NCBI GenBank assembly: GCA_943331855.1
Contig: CALQNE010000128.1
Coordinates: forward strand, 1-9,527
Length of the DNA: 9,527 nucleotides
DNA from: Bordetella parapertussis
Lineage (GTDB): Bacteria > Pseudomonadota > Gammaproteobacteria > Burkholderiales > Burkholderiaceae_B
Reading direction: 5' to 3'
Position numbers and translations under genes: made by a program. Of the stretch, positions 1-6,490 are shown piece by piece. The notes beneath the pieces are model-generated. The model was given only the letters and a program-made list of their open reading frames with translations. It was not told the origin of the DNA and made no database searches. The first letter of the stretch is position 1. Each line of letters opens with the position of its first letter.

Positions 1-415
1 AGAAAAACGAAAAATCAACCACCCCCGCAATCGGAGTAAATTGGGAGCCCGGAGCAAACGGTGGCGTGCGCCTGAGCGCTGGAACAACGATCATCGAACC
101 CGCACCTCCAAACATAATTCGGTAGCCATCGGGCGTCGACTTCATGACGTCCAATGAGCCGATCATGCCCTCCGCACCTGCCTTATTTTCAACGATGACC
201 TGCTGGCCCAGGTCTTTTCCAACCAAGCGCGCCATGGCACGCGCAATGGCATCCGAACTGCCTCCTGCCTGATACGGCACGACTAGCGTAATCGGTTTAA
301 CCGGAAAACTTTGCGCATAAATAGAGGGCGCGAACCCTAGCGCTAAAAAAGCAAAGGCTCGTCCAATTATTTTTACAATGCGAGGCAATCTGTCATTTAA
401 TGCAATAGCGCTCAT
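1..415 (-). CDS. Bug/TctC-family periplasmic solute receptor, N-terminal part, cut by left edge
   Basis: The gene is open from an ATG at 415-413 to the left edge (138 complete codons, no stop), so only the N-terminal half is present. Residues 1-34 look like a Sec signal peptide: charged start, hydrophobic stretch at about 20-32, and a likely cut after IYA. The mature part opens with FPVKPITLVVPYQAGGSSD, followed by a VENKAGAEGMIGS stretch and TPDGYRIMFGG. These are the standard Bug/TctC N-terminal elements (the PxKPI strand, the glycine-rich ligand loop, and the ExKxGAxG and PDGY motifs). Such proteins bind carboxylates or other small acids in the periplasm for TTT transporters. A Shine-Dalgarno-like AAGG lies 7 nt before the ATG. 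The gene is 36 nt downstream of the decarboxylase-like gene on the same strand, so the two are probably cotranscribed. Family assignment is sure; the ligand is unknown. Confidence 0.9.
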   Translation of the reverse strand, partial: MSAIALNDRLPRIVKIIGRAFAFLALGFAPSIYAQSFPVKPITLVVPYQAGGSSDAIARAMARLVGKDLGQQVIVENKAGAEGMIGSLDVMKSTPDGYRIMFGGAGSMIVVPALRRTPPFAPGSQFTPIAGVVDFSFF

Positions 416-451
416 ATCGGAACCTTGGCAAAACATTGTTGTAGAAATTTT

Positions 452-913
452 TTATTTTTTTACTTTCTTTGATGTTTTTTTCGCAGGCACCTCATCTAAT
501 CGCGAAACATCAATGCCTTCTTCTTTCAGTACGCGTCGTGCCATTGCAAAGGCATCGCGACCGATTGGCACCCCGCAGTACATCCCAATGTGTAGCAGGA
601 TTTCACGTAGTTGAATGAGCGGCACTTTTGTGCGCGTCAAAGCAATTCGAAAATGCAATTCAAACTCTTCCATTCGCCCCAGGCCTGCCAACATCGACAG
701 GTTGATCAGGCTGAGCTGTTGATGACTCAAAATACCGCGCGCCCAGGTTCGTCCCCAGAGTTGATTGTTTAAGTACTCTTGCCACTCATGATCGAAGGCG
801 TTTTTTTCTTTCAACATTCCGTCGACATAATGGTCGCCAATGATGGCTCGGCGCGATACATCACCGACTGTTGTAAATCCTGCATTACTTTTTTTAGCAA
901 TTTTTGTGCGCAT
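452..913 (-). CDS. Carboxymuconolactone decarboxylase (CMD)-like protein, 153 aa
   Basis: This small soluble, helical protein has no signal peptide. Residues 53-127 match the CMD/PcaC fold family: WGRTWARG, then LSLINLSMLAGLGR, then EEFELHFRIAL with His87, then LREILLHIGMYCGVP with Glu104, then an AFAMARRV helix. True PcaC decarboxylates 4-carboxymuconolactone in protocatechuate breakdown, but many relatives act on other substrates. The AhpD-type CxxC pair is absent (only Cys113 lies in this segment), so a thiol peroxidase-reductase role is unlikely. The C-terminus is a lysine-rich tail. Two ATGs lie in a row (916 and 913). A weak GAG ribosome-binding core is 3 nt from the first and 6 nt from the second, so I chose 913. 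No other pca gene is in the window, so calling it PcaC would be too specific. It is probably cotranscribed with the Bug gene that follows. Confidence 0.82.
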   Translation of the reverse strand: MRTKIAKKSNAGFTTVGDVSRRAIIGDHYVDGMLKEKNAFDHEWQEYLNNQLWGRTWARGILSHQQLSLINLSMLAGLGRMEEFELHFRIALTRTKVPLIQLREILLHIGMYCGVPIGRDAFAMARRVLKEEGIDVSRLDEVPAKKTSKKVKK

Positions 914-942
914 CATGATCTCGCTTTTATGAAGCAGGCTGC

Positions 943-961
943 CCCTATCCTTCGGATCGGG
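943..961. promoter_or_regulatory. Short inverted repeat upstream of the CMD-like gene
   Basis: CCC and GGG flank an ATCC-TTC-GGAT hairpin with one T/C mismatch. It lies about 30 bp upstream of the CMD-like start, inside the divergent intergenic region. It could be a leader hairpin or a protein site; there is no T-run to make it a terminator. The call rests on base pairing alone. Confidence 0.25.
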
Positions 962-997
962 TGCCGCTCTTTAAACATGTTTCTTTTGAAGGTCTGG

Positions 998-1034
998 GTG
1001 TACGCGATCTAGCTAGACTCTACCCGCGTAACAC
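998..1034. promoter_or_regulatory. Nested inverted repeats, candidate operator between divergent units
   Basis: The outer arms GTGTACGCG (998-1006) and CGCGTAACAC (1025-1034) pair over 9 bp with one bulged A at 1030. Inside lies a perfect 10-bp palindrome, TCTAGCTAGA (1008-1017). The element sits between the CMD-like gene (minus) and the first full Bug gene (plus), about 85 bp from the former and 135 bp from the latter, where a regulator could control both. No regulator gene is visible nearby. Confidence 0.35.
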
Positions 1035-1083
1035 GATGTCTCACTATTTTTCCCTTATTATGGCGATCGAACGCCGTTGCGTC

Positions 1084-1119
1084 TAGCGGGAAATGCAAAC
1101 AGTTGATGATTTCCTGCTA
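1084..1119. promoter_or_regulatory. Inverted repeat upstream of the first full Bug gene
   Basis: The arms TAGCGGGAAAT (1084-1094) and ATTTCCTGCTA (1109-1119) are complementary at 10 of 11 positions; the odd pair is G/T. The spacer is 14 nt. It lies 51-86 bp before the ATG at 1170 and covers a TTGATG hexamer (1103-1108) that could be a -35 box. AT-rich -10-like hexamers lie nearby (TATTAT at 1056-1061, TATAAA at 1141-1146), but none has a convincing -35 at the right spacing. An operator or a leader stem-loop are both possible. Confidence 0.4.
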
Positions 1120-1169
1120 ACCTTAATCCATAACAAACAATATAAATCCAGTATCTGGAGACTACTTTG

Positions 1170-2165
1170 ATGCTGTCGGTCAACTTAAAGACTTTTCAAG
1201 TGCTATTACGCTCGTGCGGTTTTGCGCTTGCCGGTGTCTCGCTCGTGCTGAGCTTGCCCAGCGCGGCAGCATGGCCCGACAAGCCAATCACGATCATTGT
1301 CGGCGCTGCGCCCGGGGGCACAGGCGATCAGGCAGCTCGCATCATCAGCGAAAAGCTGGGCGCAGAATTAGGTACCACGGTCGTTGTTGAAAACAAGGCT
1401 GGCGCGGGCGGTATCCTCGGTTCACAACATGTAGCGCGGGCAGCGCCCGACGGTTACACCTTAATGATGGCCAATATCGGCTCTCATGCGATCAACTACA
1501 GTCTGTATAAAAAGCTACCGTACCGACCTGATGATTTCAGCGCGATTACGCTCGTCATCTCCAACCCAAATATTCTGGTGGTCAATAGCAGCACGCCTTT
1601 TATGACCGTACAGCAGCTCGTCGCGGCAATTAAAAAGGATCCCTCGCTTTACTCGTTTGGTTCTGCTGGGGCTGGGCAATCGCCACATCTTTCCGGCGAA
1701 ATGTTTATGCAGCGGGTCGATATACAGGTGCCGCATATCCCCTACAAAGGCGCAGGCCCTGCAACCGGAGCCTTGTTAGGCAATCAGTTCACCTTCATGA
1801 TTGCGACGGCTCCGAGCGTGATGGCACAAATCAAGGGCGGTAAGTTGCGCGCGCTAGCCGTCACAAGCGATGTTCGCGCACCAGAGTTACCCGATGTGCC
1901 GACGATGGCCGAGGCGGGCGTACCCAATATGTTGGTAACAGCTTGGTTCGGTTTGTTTGCCCCCGCGACAACACCTCAACCCATCATCGACCGCCTACAG
2001 CAGGCCACCGTCAAGGTCCTACAAACACCAGATATTCAAAAGCGCTTTAAAGAAATGGGTGGTATCCCGGGCGGTAACAGTCCAACTGAATTTAACGCCT
2101 TTGTTCAAACAGAGATTGCCAACTGGCGACAGACTGTTGAAGCAGCAAAACTGACGCAAGAGTAA
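1170..2165 (+). CDS. Bug/TctC-family periplasmic solute receptor, 331 aa
   Basis: This is a full-length Bug receptor of normal length for the family. Residues 1-34 form a Sec signal peptide (Lys7 and Arg14, a hydrophobic core at about 17-30, cut after SAAA), and the mature chain begins WPDKPITIIVGAAPGG. Further family marks are VENKAGAGGILGS, APDGYTLMM, the VPHIPYKGAGPATGALLG segment in mid-protein, and AVTSDVRAPELPDVPTMAEAG with WFGLFAPATTP in the second lobe. It should bind a small organic acid in the periplasm and deliver it to a TTT membrane unit. A TTG lies directly before the ATG; I prefer the ATG, with GGAG 9 nt upstream. It differs clearly from the two receptors at 2179 and 8695: it has YKGAGPA where they have TKGG, and it lacks their cysteine pair. 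Its ligand is probably different. It is the first gene of a likely two-gene unit. Confidence 0.93.
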   Translation: MLSVNLKTFQVLLRSCGFALAGVSLVLSLPSAAAWPDKPITIIVGAAPGGTGDQAARIISEKLGAELGTTVVVENKAGAGGILGSQHVARAAPDGYTLMMANIGSHAINYSLYKKLPYRPDDFSAITLVISNPNILVVNSSTPFMTVQQLVAAIKKDPSLYSFGSAGAGQSPHLSGEMFMQRVDIQVPHIPYKGAGPATGALLGNQFTFMIATAPSVMAQIKGGKLRALAVTSDVRAPELPDVPTMAEAGVPNMLVTAWFGLFAPATTPQPIIDRLQQATVKVLQTPDIQKRFKEMGGIPGGNSPTEFNAFVQTEIANWRQTVEAAKLTQE

Positions 2166-2178
2166 TCAGGAGAGCGCA

Positions 2179-3153
2179 ATGATTCAACTTAAACAATTAA
2201 TGGTCATTGGTTTAACGCTAGGTCTAACACCTGCGGTCTCGAGCGCACAAGATTATCCGAACAAACCGATCACTTTTTATGTCTCGTATGCCGCCGGGGC
2301 GACAACTGACATTACTGCACGCGCCCTTGCCCGCGCGGCCGAGAGCATCCTGGGTGTGCCAATTGCTGTCGACAACAAGGGCGGCGGAGGGGGCACGGTC
2401 GCTGCAGGCATGCTCGTATCCAAAAAACCGGATGGCTATACGGTATTGATCGGCGCCACCTCGGCGATCACAACGCGACCCGCTCTCATGAAGGTGAGCT
2501 ACAAACCTTCGGACATTGTGGGCGTCGTGCAATACAGTTATTTTCATAATGGATCTGTGGTCATCCCTGCCGACAGTCCCTGGAAGACGATAGAAGACTT
2601 TATTGAATACGCCAAAAAGAATCCAGGCATGTCGTACGCCACGGCAGGGGGCGGTGGCGTGGCAACGACCTCTCAGCAAATGGGGGTCGAGGCGCTTAAA
2701 CGGTGCAAAGGGCTTGACTTCAAGCATGTGCCCACCAAAGGGGGCACTGAGGCCAACACCATGCTGATGGGTAAGCATGTGAATTTCACGTCAGGTTCAG
2801 GTTCTCACAACCCTTTAGTCGTGGACGGGGTCTTTCGCCAGCTCGTTTTATTTCAGACGGTGCGCGACGAGAACTTTCCGGATGTGCGCACGCTCAAAGA
2901 AATTGGCTGCGACTGGGCAAACCCACCGCATAGCGGCATGATTGCCACCGTTCGGGCAGGTACGCCCCCTGCCATTCTCAAAAAACTTGAAGAAACTTTC
3001 ATGAAAATCGCCCAATCCAGCGAATTTAGAGCGATGCTGAAGCAAAACTATCTTCCTTTTGAGCTGAAAGATAGCCAAACCCTCAATCGCGACCTTGTAC
3101 TTGAAACAGCTTGGTATAAAGATTACTTCACCAAGACAGGCGATCTAAAATAA
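2179..3153 (+). CDS. Bug/TctC-family receptor, cysteine-pair subtype, 324 aa
   Basis: This is a full-length periplasmic receptor. Residues 1-23 form a short signal peptide cut after SSA, and the mature chain starts QDYPNKPITFYVSYAAGATTD. A glycine-rich DNKGGGGGTVAAG loop (65-77) and KKPDGYTVL (82-90) follow. The mid-region RCKGLDFKHVPTKGG (175-189) and MGKHVNF (197-203) replace the more usual YKGxxPA motif. Cys176 and Cys244 are both kept in the receptor at 8695 and are absent from the receptor at 1170, so they may form a disulfide. By eye, about half of the mature residues match the 8695 receptor. The gene begins 13 nt after the previous stop, with AGGAGAG as its ribosome-binding site. No terminator follows before the hydrolase promoter region. 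It may serve the TctBA pair at 6682-8670 as an alternative receptor; the ligand is unknown. Confidence 0.93.
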   Translation: MIQLKQLMVIGLTLGLTPAVSSAQDYPNKPITFYVSYAAGATTDITARALARAAESILGVPIAVDNKGGGGGTVAAGMLVSKKPDGYTVLIGATSAITTRPALMKVSYKPSDIVGVVQYSYFHNGSVVIPADSPWKTIEDFIEYAKKNPGMSYATAGGGGVATTSQQMGVEALKRCKGLDFKHVPTKGGTEANTMLMGKHVNFTSGSGSHNPLVVDGVFRQLVLFQTVRDENFPDVRTLKEIGCDWANPPHSGMIATVRAGTPPAILKKLEETFMKIAQSSEFRAMLKQNYLPFELKDSQTLNRDLVLETAWYKDYFTKTGDLK

Positions 3154-3178
3154 ACTAAGCGCAGTTTTGAAAATGTCA

Positions 3179-3190
3179 TTTCGTACGAAA
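3179..3190. promoter_or_regulatory. 12-bp perfect palindrome, candidate operator
   Basis: TTTCGTACGAAA is a perfect palindrome. It overlaps the position where the -35 element of the downstream TATAAT promoter would lie. A repressor bound here would block transcription of the dienelactone-hydrolase gene. The family of any such regulator cannot be inferred. Confidence 0.45.
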
Positions 3191-3208
3191 CAAGTCTGTG
3201 CCTATAAT
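3180..3208 (+). promoter_or_regulatory. Candidate sigma-70 promoter for the dienelactone-hydrolase gene
   Basis: A perfect -10 box, TATAAT, lies at 3203-3208. At a 17-nt spacing the -35 would be TTCGTA (3180-3185), a weak match. Transcription would start near 3215, giving a leader of about 90 nt. A weak -35 overlapped by a palindrome fits a regulated promoter. Confidence 0.55.
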
Positions 3209-3210
3209 TA

Positions 3211-3248
3211 GCGCACCTCAAAGGGTCGAGTAGTTGACCCTCGTGCGC
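3211..3248 (+). promoter_or_regulatory. Two-part inverted repeat in the leader of the hydrolase gene
   Basis: The outer arms GCGCAC (3211-3216) and GTGCGC (3243-3248) and the inner arms AGGGTC (3222-3227) and GACCCT (3236-3241) are perfectly complementary, with an 8-nt loop. There is no T-run, so it is not a terminator. If transcription starts near 3215, only the inner stem is fully in the RNA, so a DNA operator or a leader hairpin are both possible. Confidence 0.4.
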
Positions 3249-3307
3249 GACAGGCAAGGTTCTCATTCACTCAATCACTAAAGTCAGACGTATTCAAGGA
3301 GATCACT

Positions 3308-3976
3308 ATGGGTAAAAACATTCAACTTAAAGCCTCAGATGGCCATCAATTCGACGCCTACGTTGCAGAGCCAAGCGGCAAGCCACGTGGCTTAGTCATC
3401 GTTGCGCCTGAAATTTTCGGTGTCAACAGCCACATTCGTTCAGTTGCTGATGGCTTCGCCGCAGATGGCTATCTGGCTATTGCTCCCGCATTTTTTGATC
3501 GTGCGCAAACTAAATACGAATCAGGCTACACACAGCCCGAGATCGGCGCTGGTGTCGAGATCATGAAAAAAGTCAGCTTTGACCACACATTGCTTGACGT
3601 CAAGGCCGCGATGGAACACGGCAAGGCAGCAGGTAAAGTGGGTATCGTAGGTTACTGCTGGGGTGGCGTAATTGCCTGGTTGGCAGCGGGTCGTGTTGAT
3701 GGTTTGGCCTGCTCAGTACCCTACTACGGCGGTGCGATCCCTAGCTTCTTGACAGAAACGCCAAAGTGCCCAGTGATGTTTCAGTTCGGCGAAACCGATC
3801 ATTCGATTACGCTTGAGCAAGCGAAAGTCGTGGCTGCAGCCTATCCAAAAGAAACCAGCTACTTCTACCCCGCTGGCCATGGCTTTAACTGCGATCAACG
3901 TGGCTCGTATGACGCCCCTTCAGCCAAGCTCGCACGCGAGCGCACTATCGAAATGTTTAGAAAATACATCGGCTAA
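3308..3976 (+). CDS. Dienelactone hydrolase family protein, 222 aa
   Basis: This is a cytoplasmic alpha/beta-hydrolase of the dienelactone hydrolase (DLH) family, which hydrolyses enol-lactones such as dienelactone in chloro-aromatic breakdown and, in many relatives, unknown esters or lactones. The catalytic triad is visible: Cys117 in GYCWGG, Asp164 in FGETDHSI and His191 in AGHGFNC. Glu35 in PEIFGV is the residue that primes the cysteine in characterised DLH. The length is close to that of ClcD-type enzymes and there is no signal peptide. The ATG at 3308 has AAGGAG 6 nt upstream. The gene stands alone: it has its own TATAAT promoter candidate and a strong terminator 17 nt after its stop. 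No ring-cleavage or muconate-cycloisomerase genes are nearby, so ClcD-like activity is not implied. Family assignment is sure; the substrate is open. Confidence 0.93.
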   Translation: MGKNIQLKASDGHQFDAYVAEPSGKPRGLVIVAPEIFGVNSHIRSVADGFAADGYLAIAPAFFDRAQTKYESGYTQPEIGAGVEIMKKVSFDHTLLDVKAAMEHGKAAGKVGIVGYCWGGVIAWLAAGRVDGLACSVPYYGGAIPSFLTETPKCPVMFQFGETDHSITLEQAKVVAAAYPKETSYFYPAGHGFNCDQRGSYDAPSAKLARERTIEMFRKYIG

Positions 3977-3993
3977 ATCAGTCAGGCCAATGC

Positions 3994-4026
3994 AAAAAAG
4001 GGATTGCCAGGGCAATCCCTTTTTTT
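3994..4026. terminator. Bidirectional intrinsic terminator between convergent genes
   Basis: The stem GGGATTGCC / GGCAATCCC has a 2-nt loop (AG; about 4 nt if the closing pair opens). It is flanked by six A on the left and seven T on the right (4020-4026), so both strands read as a hairpin followed by a U-run. It sits 17 nt after the hydrolase stop and downstream of the MmgE/PrpD gene on the other strand, serving both. Confidence 0.93.
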
Positions 4027-4037
4027 ATCCCAAAATC

Positions 4038-4059
4038 CGCGCGCTGCCAGCAGCACGCG
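4038..4059 (-). terminator. GC-rich hairpin just after the MmgE/PrpD gene
   Basis: CGCG and GCTGC (4038-4041, 4043-4047) pair with GCAGC and CGCG (4050-4054, 4056-4059), with one C/A mismatch and a 2-nt loop. On the minus strand it begins 12 nt after the stop and is followed by GGATTTTGGG, a poor U-run. It may be a weak first terminator or a 3' stabilising hairpin ahead of the strong one. Confidence 0.4.
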
Positions 4060-4071
4060 AGACTCGGTGAC

Positions 4072-5436
4072 TTACTTCTTTTTGCCCGAGCTCAAACCGG
4101 GAATATCGCTGACATGCGCCACTTGATCCAGAGCCATGAACGCATCAAATAATTTCAAGGCTGACACTTCTAAATGCCCCACGCGCGCGCAGTCGTCAAA
4201 TTTCGCCCAGAGTTGTTCACGACTTAGCGGCGAATCTGGCCCGCCACGCACCGTGACCACTTCTTTACTTTGCAAGGTTTGACCATTTTTTAGTTTGACC
4301 GTGACTTGATCAAATGGTGAGTAGCCCGGCATGTTGGGGTGCTCAGCATCGTCTGCTTCTACGCTGATTTTGCGCATCAAATCTTGCACGTCTTTACGAA
4401 TCACAAAATCATCGACCAACTCAGTCAAGCCAGCACGCCCCGCCACCACGCACGATGCCATTGCGAATTCCATACTGAATTTGGCTTCGAGGCCTGTTTG
4501 CGGCTGGTGATTACGCAAAACTTTTGTATTGCGTCGACTGGTGATTGCAGTAATGCTTTCGATTTGATCCGCTGTAACGGGCGTTTCAGTCACCAGATCT
4601 AACATGCCGTCGAGGGCGCGGTGCGTGCAAAAGCACAAGGGATATTTCTTAACCGACAACTTGGTCACAGCGAGCTTCCACACCTTGCCCGCCTCAACCG
4701 CAGACGTCGCATCGAAACGCGCGTTCGGAGACACCGCAGATAAGAATCCCTGTGGATGCTCAAGCGCATCTAACGAAGAGGTAAAGCCCGCTTTGGCCAA
4801 CCGCGCTGCCAACACGCCAGACTGTGCTGAACGGCCCGCATGAAATGGCTTGGTCATCGTGCCAAAATTGGCCATAATCCCAGCGCTTTGAGACGCACCC
4901 AACGCAATTGCCATGGTGCACTGCTCTGCGTTGAGTTTGTTGAGTGACGCACACGCCGCCGCCGATGCAATAGCGCCCAAAATACCCGTGGGGTGCCAGC
5001 CTTTGGTGTGATAGTGATCAGGATCACGGCGCGCCAGCTCGGCCCAAACTTCGTAACCCGCAGCATAGGCGGTAACCATCTCTTTACCCGTTGAGCCCAA
5101 GGCCTGTGCTTCAGCAATAATGGCCGGCACCAAAATCGTACTCGGGTGTCCCTTGATCGCAACGTCGTCGAAATCCAATGCGTGTGCGGCGACGCCATTA
5201 ATCCAAGCTGCGTCAGGCGCACTTGCCGTCTGTGCACCAAACATCAGTGTTGACGTACCTGCAGGAGGCGCGAGCACATCTTTTAGAATTTTCGTCGGCG
5301 GCTCATCGCGACCTGCGAGCATCACGCCCACGCAGTCCGCGAAACCCATGTGGATCACTTCGATTGCAGCTTTCGGAATTTTGTCGTGAGTTAGCCCAGC
5401 AACAAAAGCGCCGAGTTCGCGGGTAAGGTCGGTCAT
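4072..5436 (-). CDS. MmgE/PrpD family protein, 454 aa
   Basis: This is a full-length member of the family that includes 2-methylcitrate dehydratase (PrpD), cis-aconitate decarboxylase and iminodisuccinate epimerase, enzymes acting on branched di- and tricarboxylic acids without a cofactor. Family marks are visible: AHALDFDD (84-91) followed by GHPS (His97), GWHPTG (His148), GTMTKPFHAG (Lys196) and KKYPLCFCTHRALD (Lys264 to His272). These are the kinds of Asp/His/Lys positions that line the active site in this family. The protein is cytoplasmic with no signal peptide. The ATG at 5436 has GGAG 7 nt upstream. The gene starts 14 nt after the stop of the lyase gene, so the two form an operon and probably act in one pathway. 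The prp genes for methylcitrate synthase and methylisocitrate lyase are absent, so a classical propionate role is not supported. The exact reaction cannot be read from the sequence. Confidence 0.92.
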   Translation of the reverse strand: MTDLTRELGAFVAGLTHDKIPKAAIEVIHMGFADCVGVMLAGRDEPPTKILKDVLAPPAGTSTLMFGAQTASAPDAAWINGVAAHALDFDDVAIKGHPSTILVPAIIAEAQALGSTGKEMVTAYAAGYEVWAELARRDPDHYHTKGWHPTGILGAIASAAACASLNKLNAEQCTMAIALGASQSAGIMANFGTMTKPFHAGRSAQSGVLAARLAKAGFTSSLDALEHPQGFLSAVSPNARFDATSAVEAGKVWKLAVTKLSVKKYPLCFCTHRALDGMLDLVTETPVTADQIESITAITSRRNTKVLRNHQPQTGLEAKFSMEFAMASCVVAGRAGLTELVDDFVIRKDVQDLMRKISVEADDAEHPNMPGYSPFDQVTVKLKNGQTLQSKEVVTVRGGPDSPLSREQLWAKFDDCARVGHLEVSALKLFDAFMALDQVAHVSDIPGLSSGKKK

Positions 5437-5450
5437 GATTATTCTCCGGA

Positions 5451-6428
5451 TCAGGCCTTGGCAGCCATTGAATCTTTAACCTTCTGACGTAGCTTATTCA
5501 ACGAGCCACCCATCTTGATTGAACCCGGCAGCGGATGACCCACTACCTGCTCAGCAAGCAAGGCCGACTCAATCAATTTTTCAAGATCAATACCCGTTTC
5601 AATGCCCATCTCGTGGCACATGAAAACTAAGTCTTCTGTACACACGTTACCTGATGCACCCGAGTGCGAGGCAAAGGGACATCCGCCCAAACCTGCCACG
5701 GCCGCATCAAAAATCTGTACGCCCATTTGCATGCCTGCGTAAGCATTGGCAATACCCATGCCCCGCGTATCATGCAGGTGCAATGACAGCGCAAGATCAG
5801 GGTACTTATTGCGTACCGCACCCACCACTCTACGGATTGAGCCAGGTGTCGCCCAAGCCATCGTATCGGCTAAAGAAAGCGTTTCAATCTTGATACCGTG
5901 TTGGTCACCGATGTCATGAAATGTTTTGATCAGCTCAAGCACGCGGTCGGTCGAAATATCACCTTCAAAGTTACAGCCAAAGGCCGCCATAATGCTGGCA
6001 CGATTCACTGGCACGTTGTAATGCTTGAACATGCCAATCATCGAATGCACAGCCTCAATGTTTTGAACCAAGGTGCGCTTTTGATTGCGGAGCAAAAATT
6101 TCTCTGAGGCCGTTAACGACAACGAACCGCGAATATCCAGTTTCTGCGTGGCAATCGCACGCTCAAGACCTTTGTCATTGAGCCAGAGGCCGGTATAACG
6201 CACACCAGGCTTTCGCTTGAAGCCAGCAACAATTTCAGGGGCATCGGCCATCTGGGGCACAGCCTGAGGGCTCACAAACGAGGTGACCTGAATTTGCTCT
6301 AGACCCGTTTCTGACAAGCTATCGATCAAGTCGATTTTGCGTTGAGTTGGAATTGGACCTTTCTCAATCTGCATGCCCTCACGGGGACCTTCTTCGAGAA
6401 TACGTACGCGTTTTGGCATATCTGACAT
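5451..6428 (-). CDS. HMG-CoA lyase-like protein (DRE-TIM metallolyase), 325 aa, variant active site
   Basis: This TIM-barrel lyase is of the hydroxymethylglutaryl-CoA lyase family, which splits 3-hydroxy-3-methyl acyl-CoAs by retro-Claisen cleavage using a divalent metal. Conserved parts are EEGPREGMQ (12-20), VTSFVSPQAVPQM (48-60), FGCNFEGDIS (150-159), LADT (186-189), the metal-binding HLHDT (His217 and His219), AGLGGCPFA with the lid cysteine Cys250, and GASGNV (Asn261). Two positions differ from the human enzyme as I recall it: the metal-ligand Asp42 is Glu17 here (PREG instead of PRDG), and Glu72 is Gln47 (IQVTSF instead of IETTSF). The substrate may therefore be a related compound such as a citramalyl-type thioester; that is inference. 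The ATG at 6428 has AGGAG 6 nt upstream. It is the first gene of the operon with MmgE/PrpD and is divergent from tctBA. No CoA-activating enzyme is present in the window. Confidence 0.9.
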   Translation of the reverse strand: MSDMPKRVRILEEGPREGMQIEKGPIPTQRKIDLIDSLSETGLEQIQVTSFVSPQAVPQMADAPEIVAGFKRKPGVRYTGLWLNDKGLERAIATQKLDIRGSLSLTASEKFLLRNQKRTLVQNIEAVHSMIGMFKHYNVPVNRASIMAAFGCNFEGDISTDRVLELIKTFHDIGDQHGIKIETLSLADTMAWATPGSIRRVVGAVRNKYPDLALSLHLHDTRGMGIANAYAGMQMGVQIFDAAVAGLGGCPFASHSGASGNVCTEDLVFMCHEMGIETGIDLEKLIESALLAEQVVGHPLPGSIKMGGSLNKLRQKVKDSMAAKA

Positions 6429-6490
6429 GATTGGCTCCTGTTGTCTCTTGAATAAGAATAATTAAATAATGCAAGTGCGGATTGAGGATC

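Noticed and set aside
452..490. T-rich run on the plus strand that looks like a terminator tail
   Set aside because: It is the complement of the lysine codons at the C-terminus of the CMD-like protein, and no stem precedes it on either strand.
779..1012. A 77-codon plus-strand frame overlapping the CMD-like gene and the control region
   Set aside because: It is mostly antisense to the CMD-like gene, with no ribosome-binding site and no recognisable motif.
2224..2778. A 184-codon minus-strand frame opposite the second Bug gene
   Set aside because: It is antisense to a full-length receptor gene, and its His/Arg/Cys-rich translation resembles no protein family I know.
4854..5240. A 128-codon open frame on the minus strand inside the MmgE/PrpD gene
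   Set aside because: It runs in another frame of a well-supported family gene, its translation shows no family motifs, and it has no ribosome-binding site of its own.
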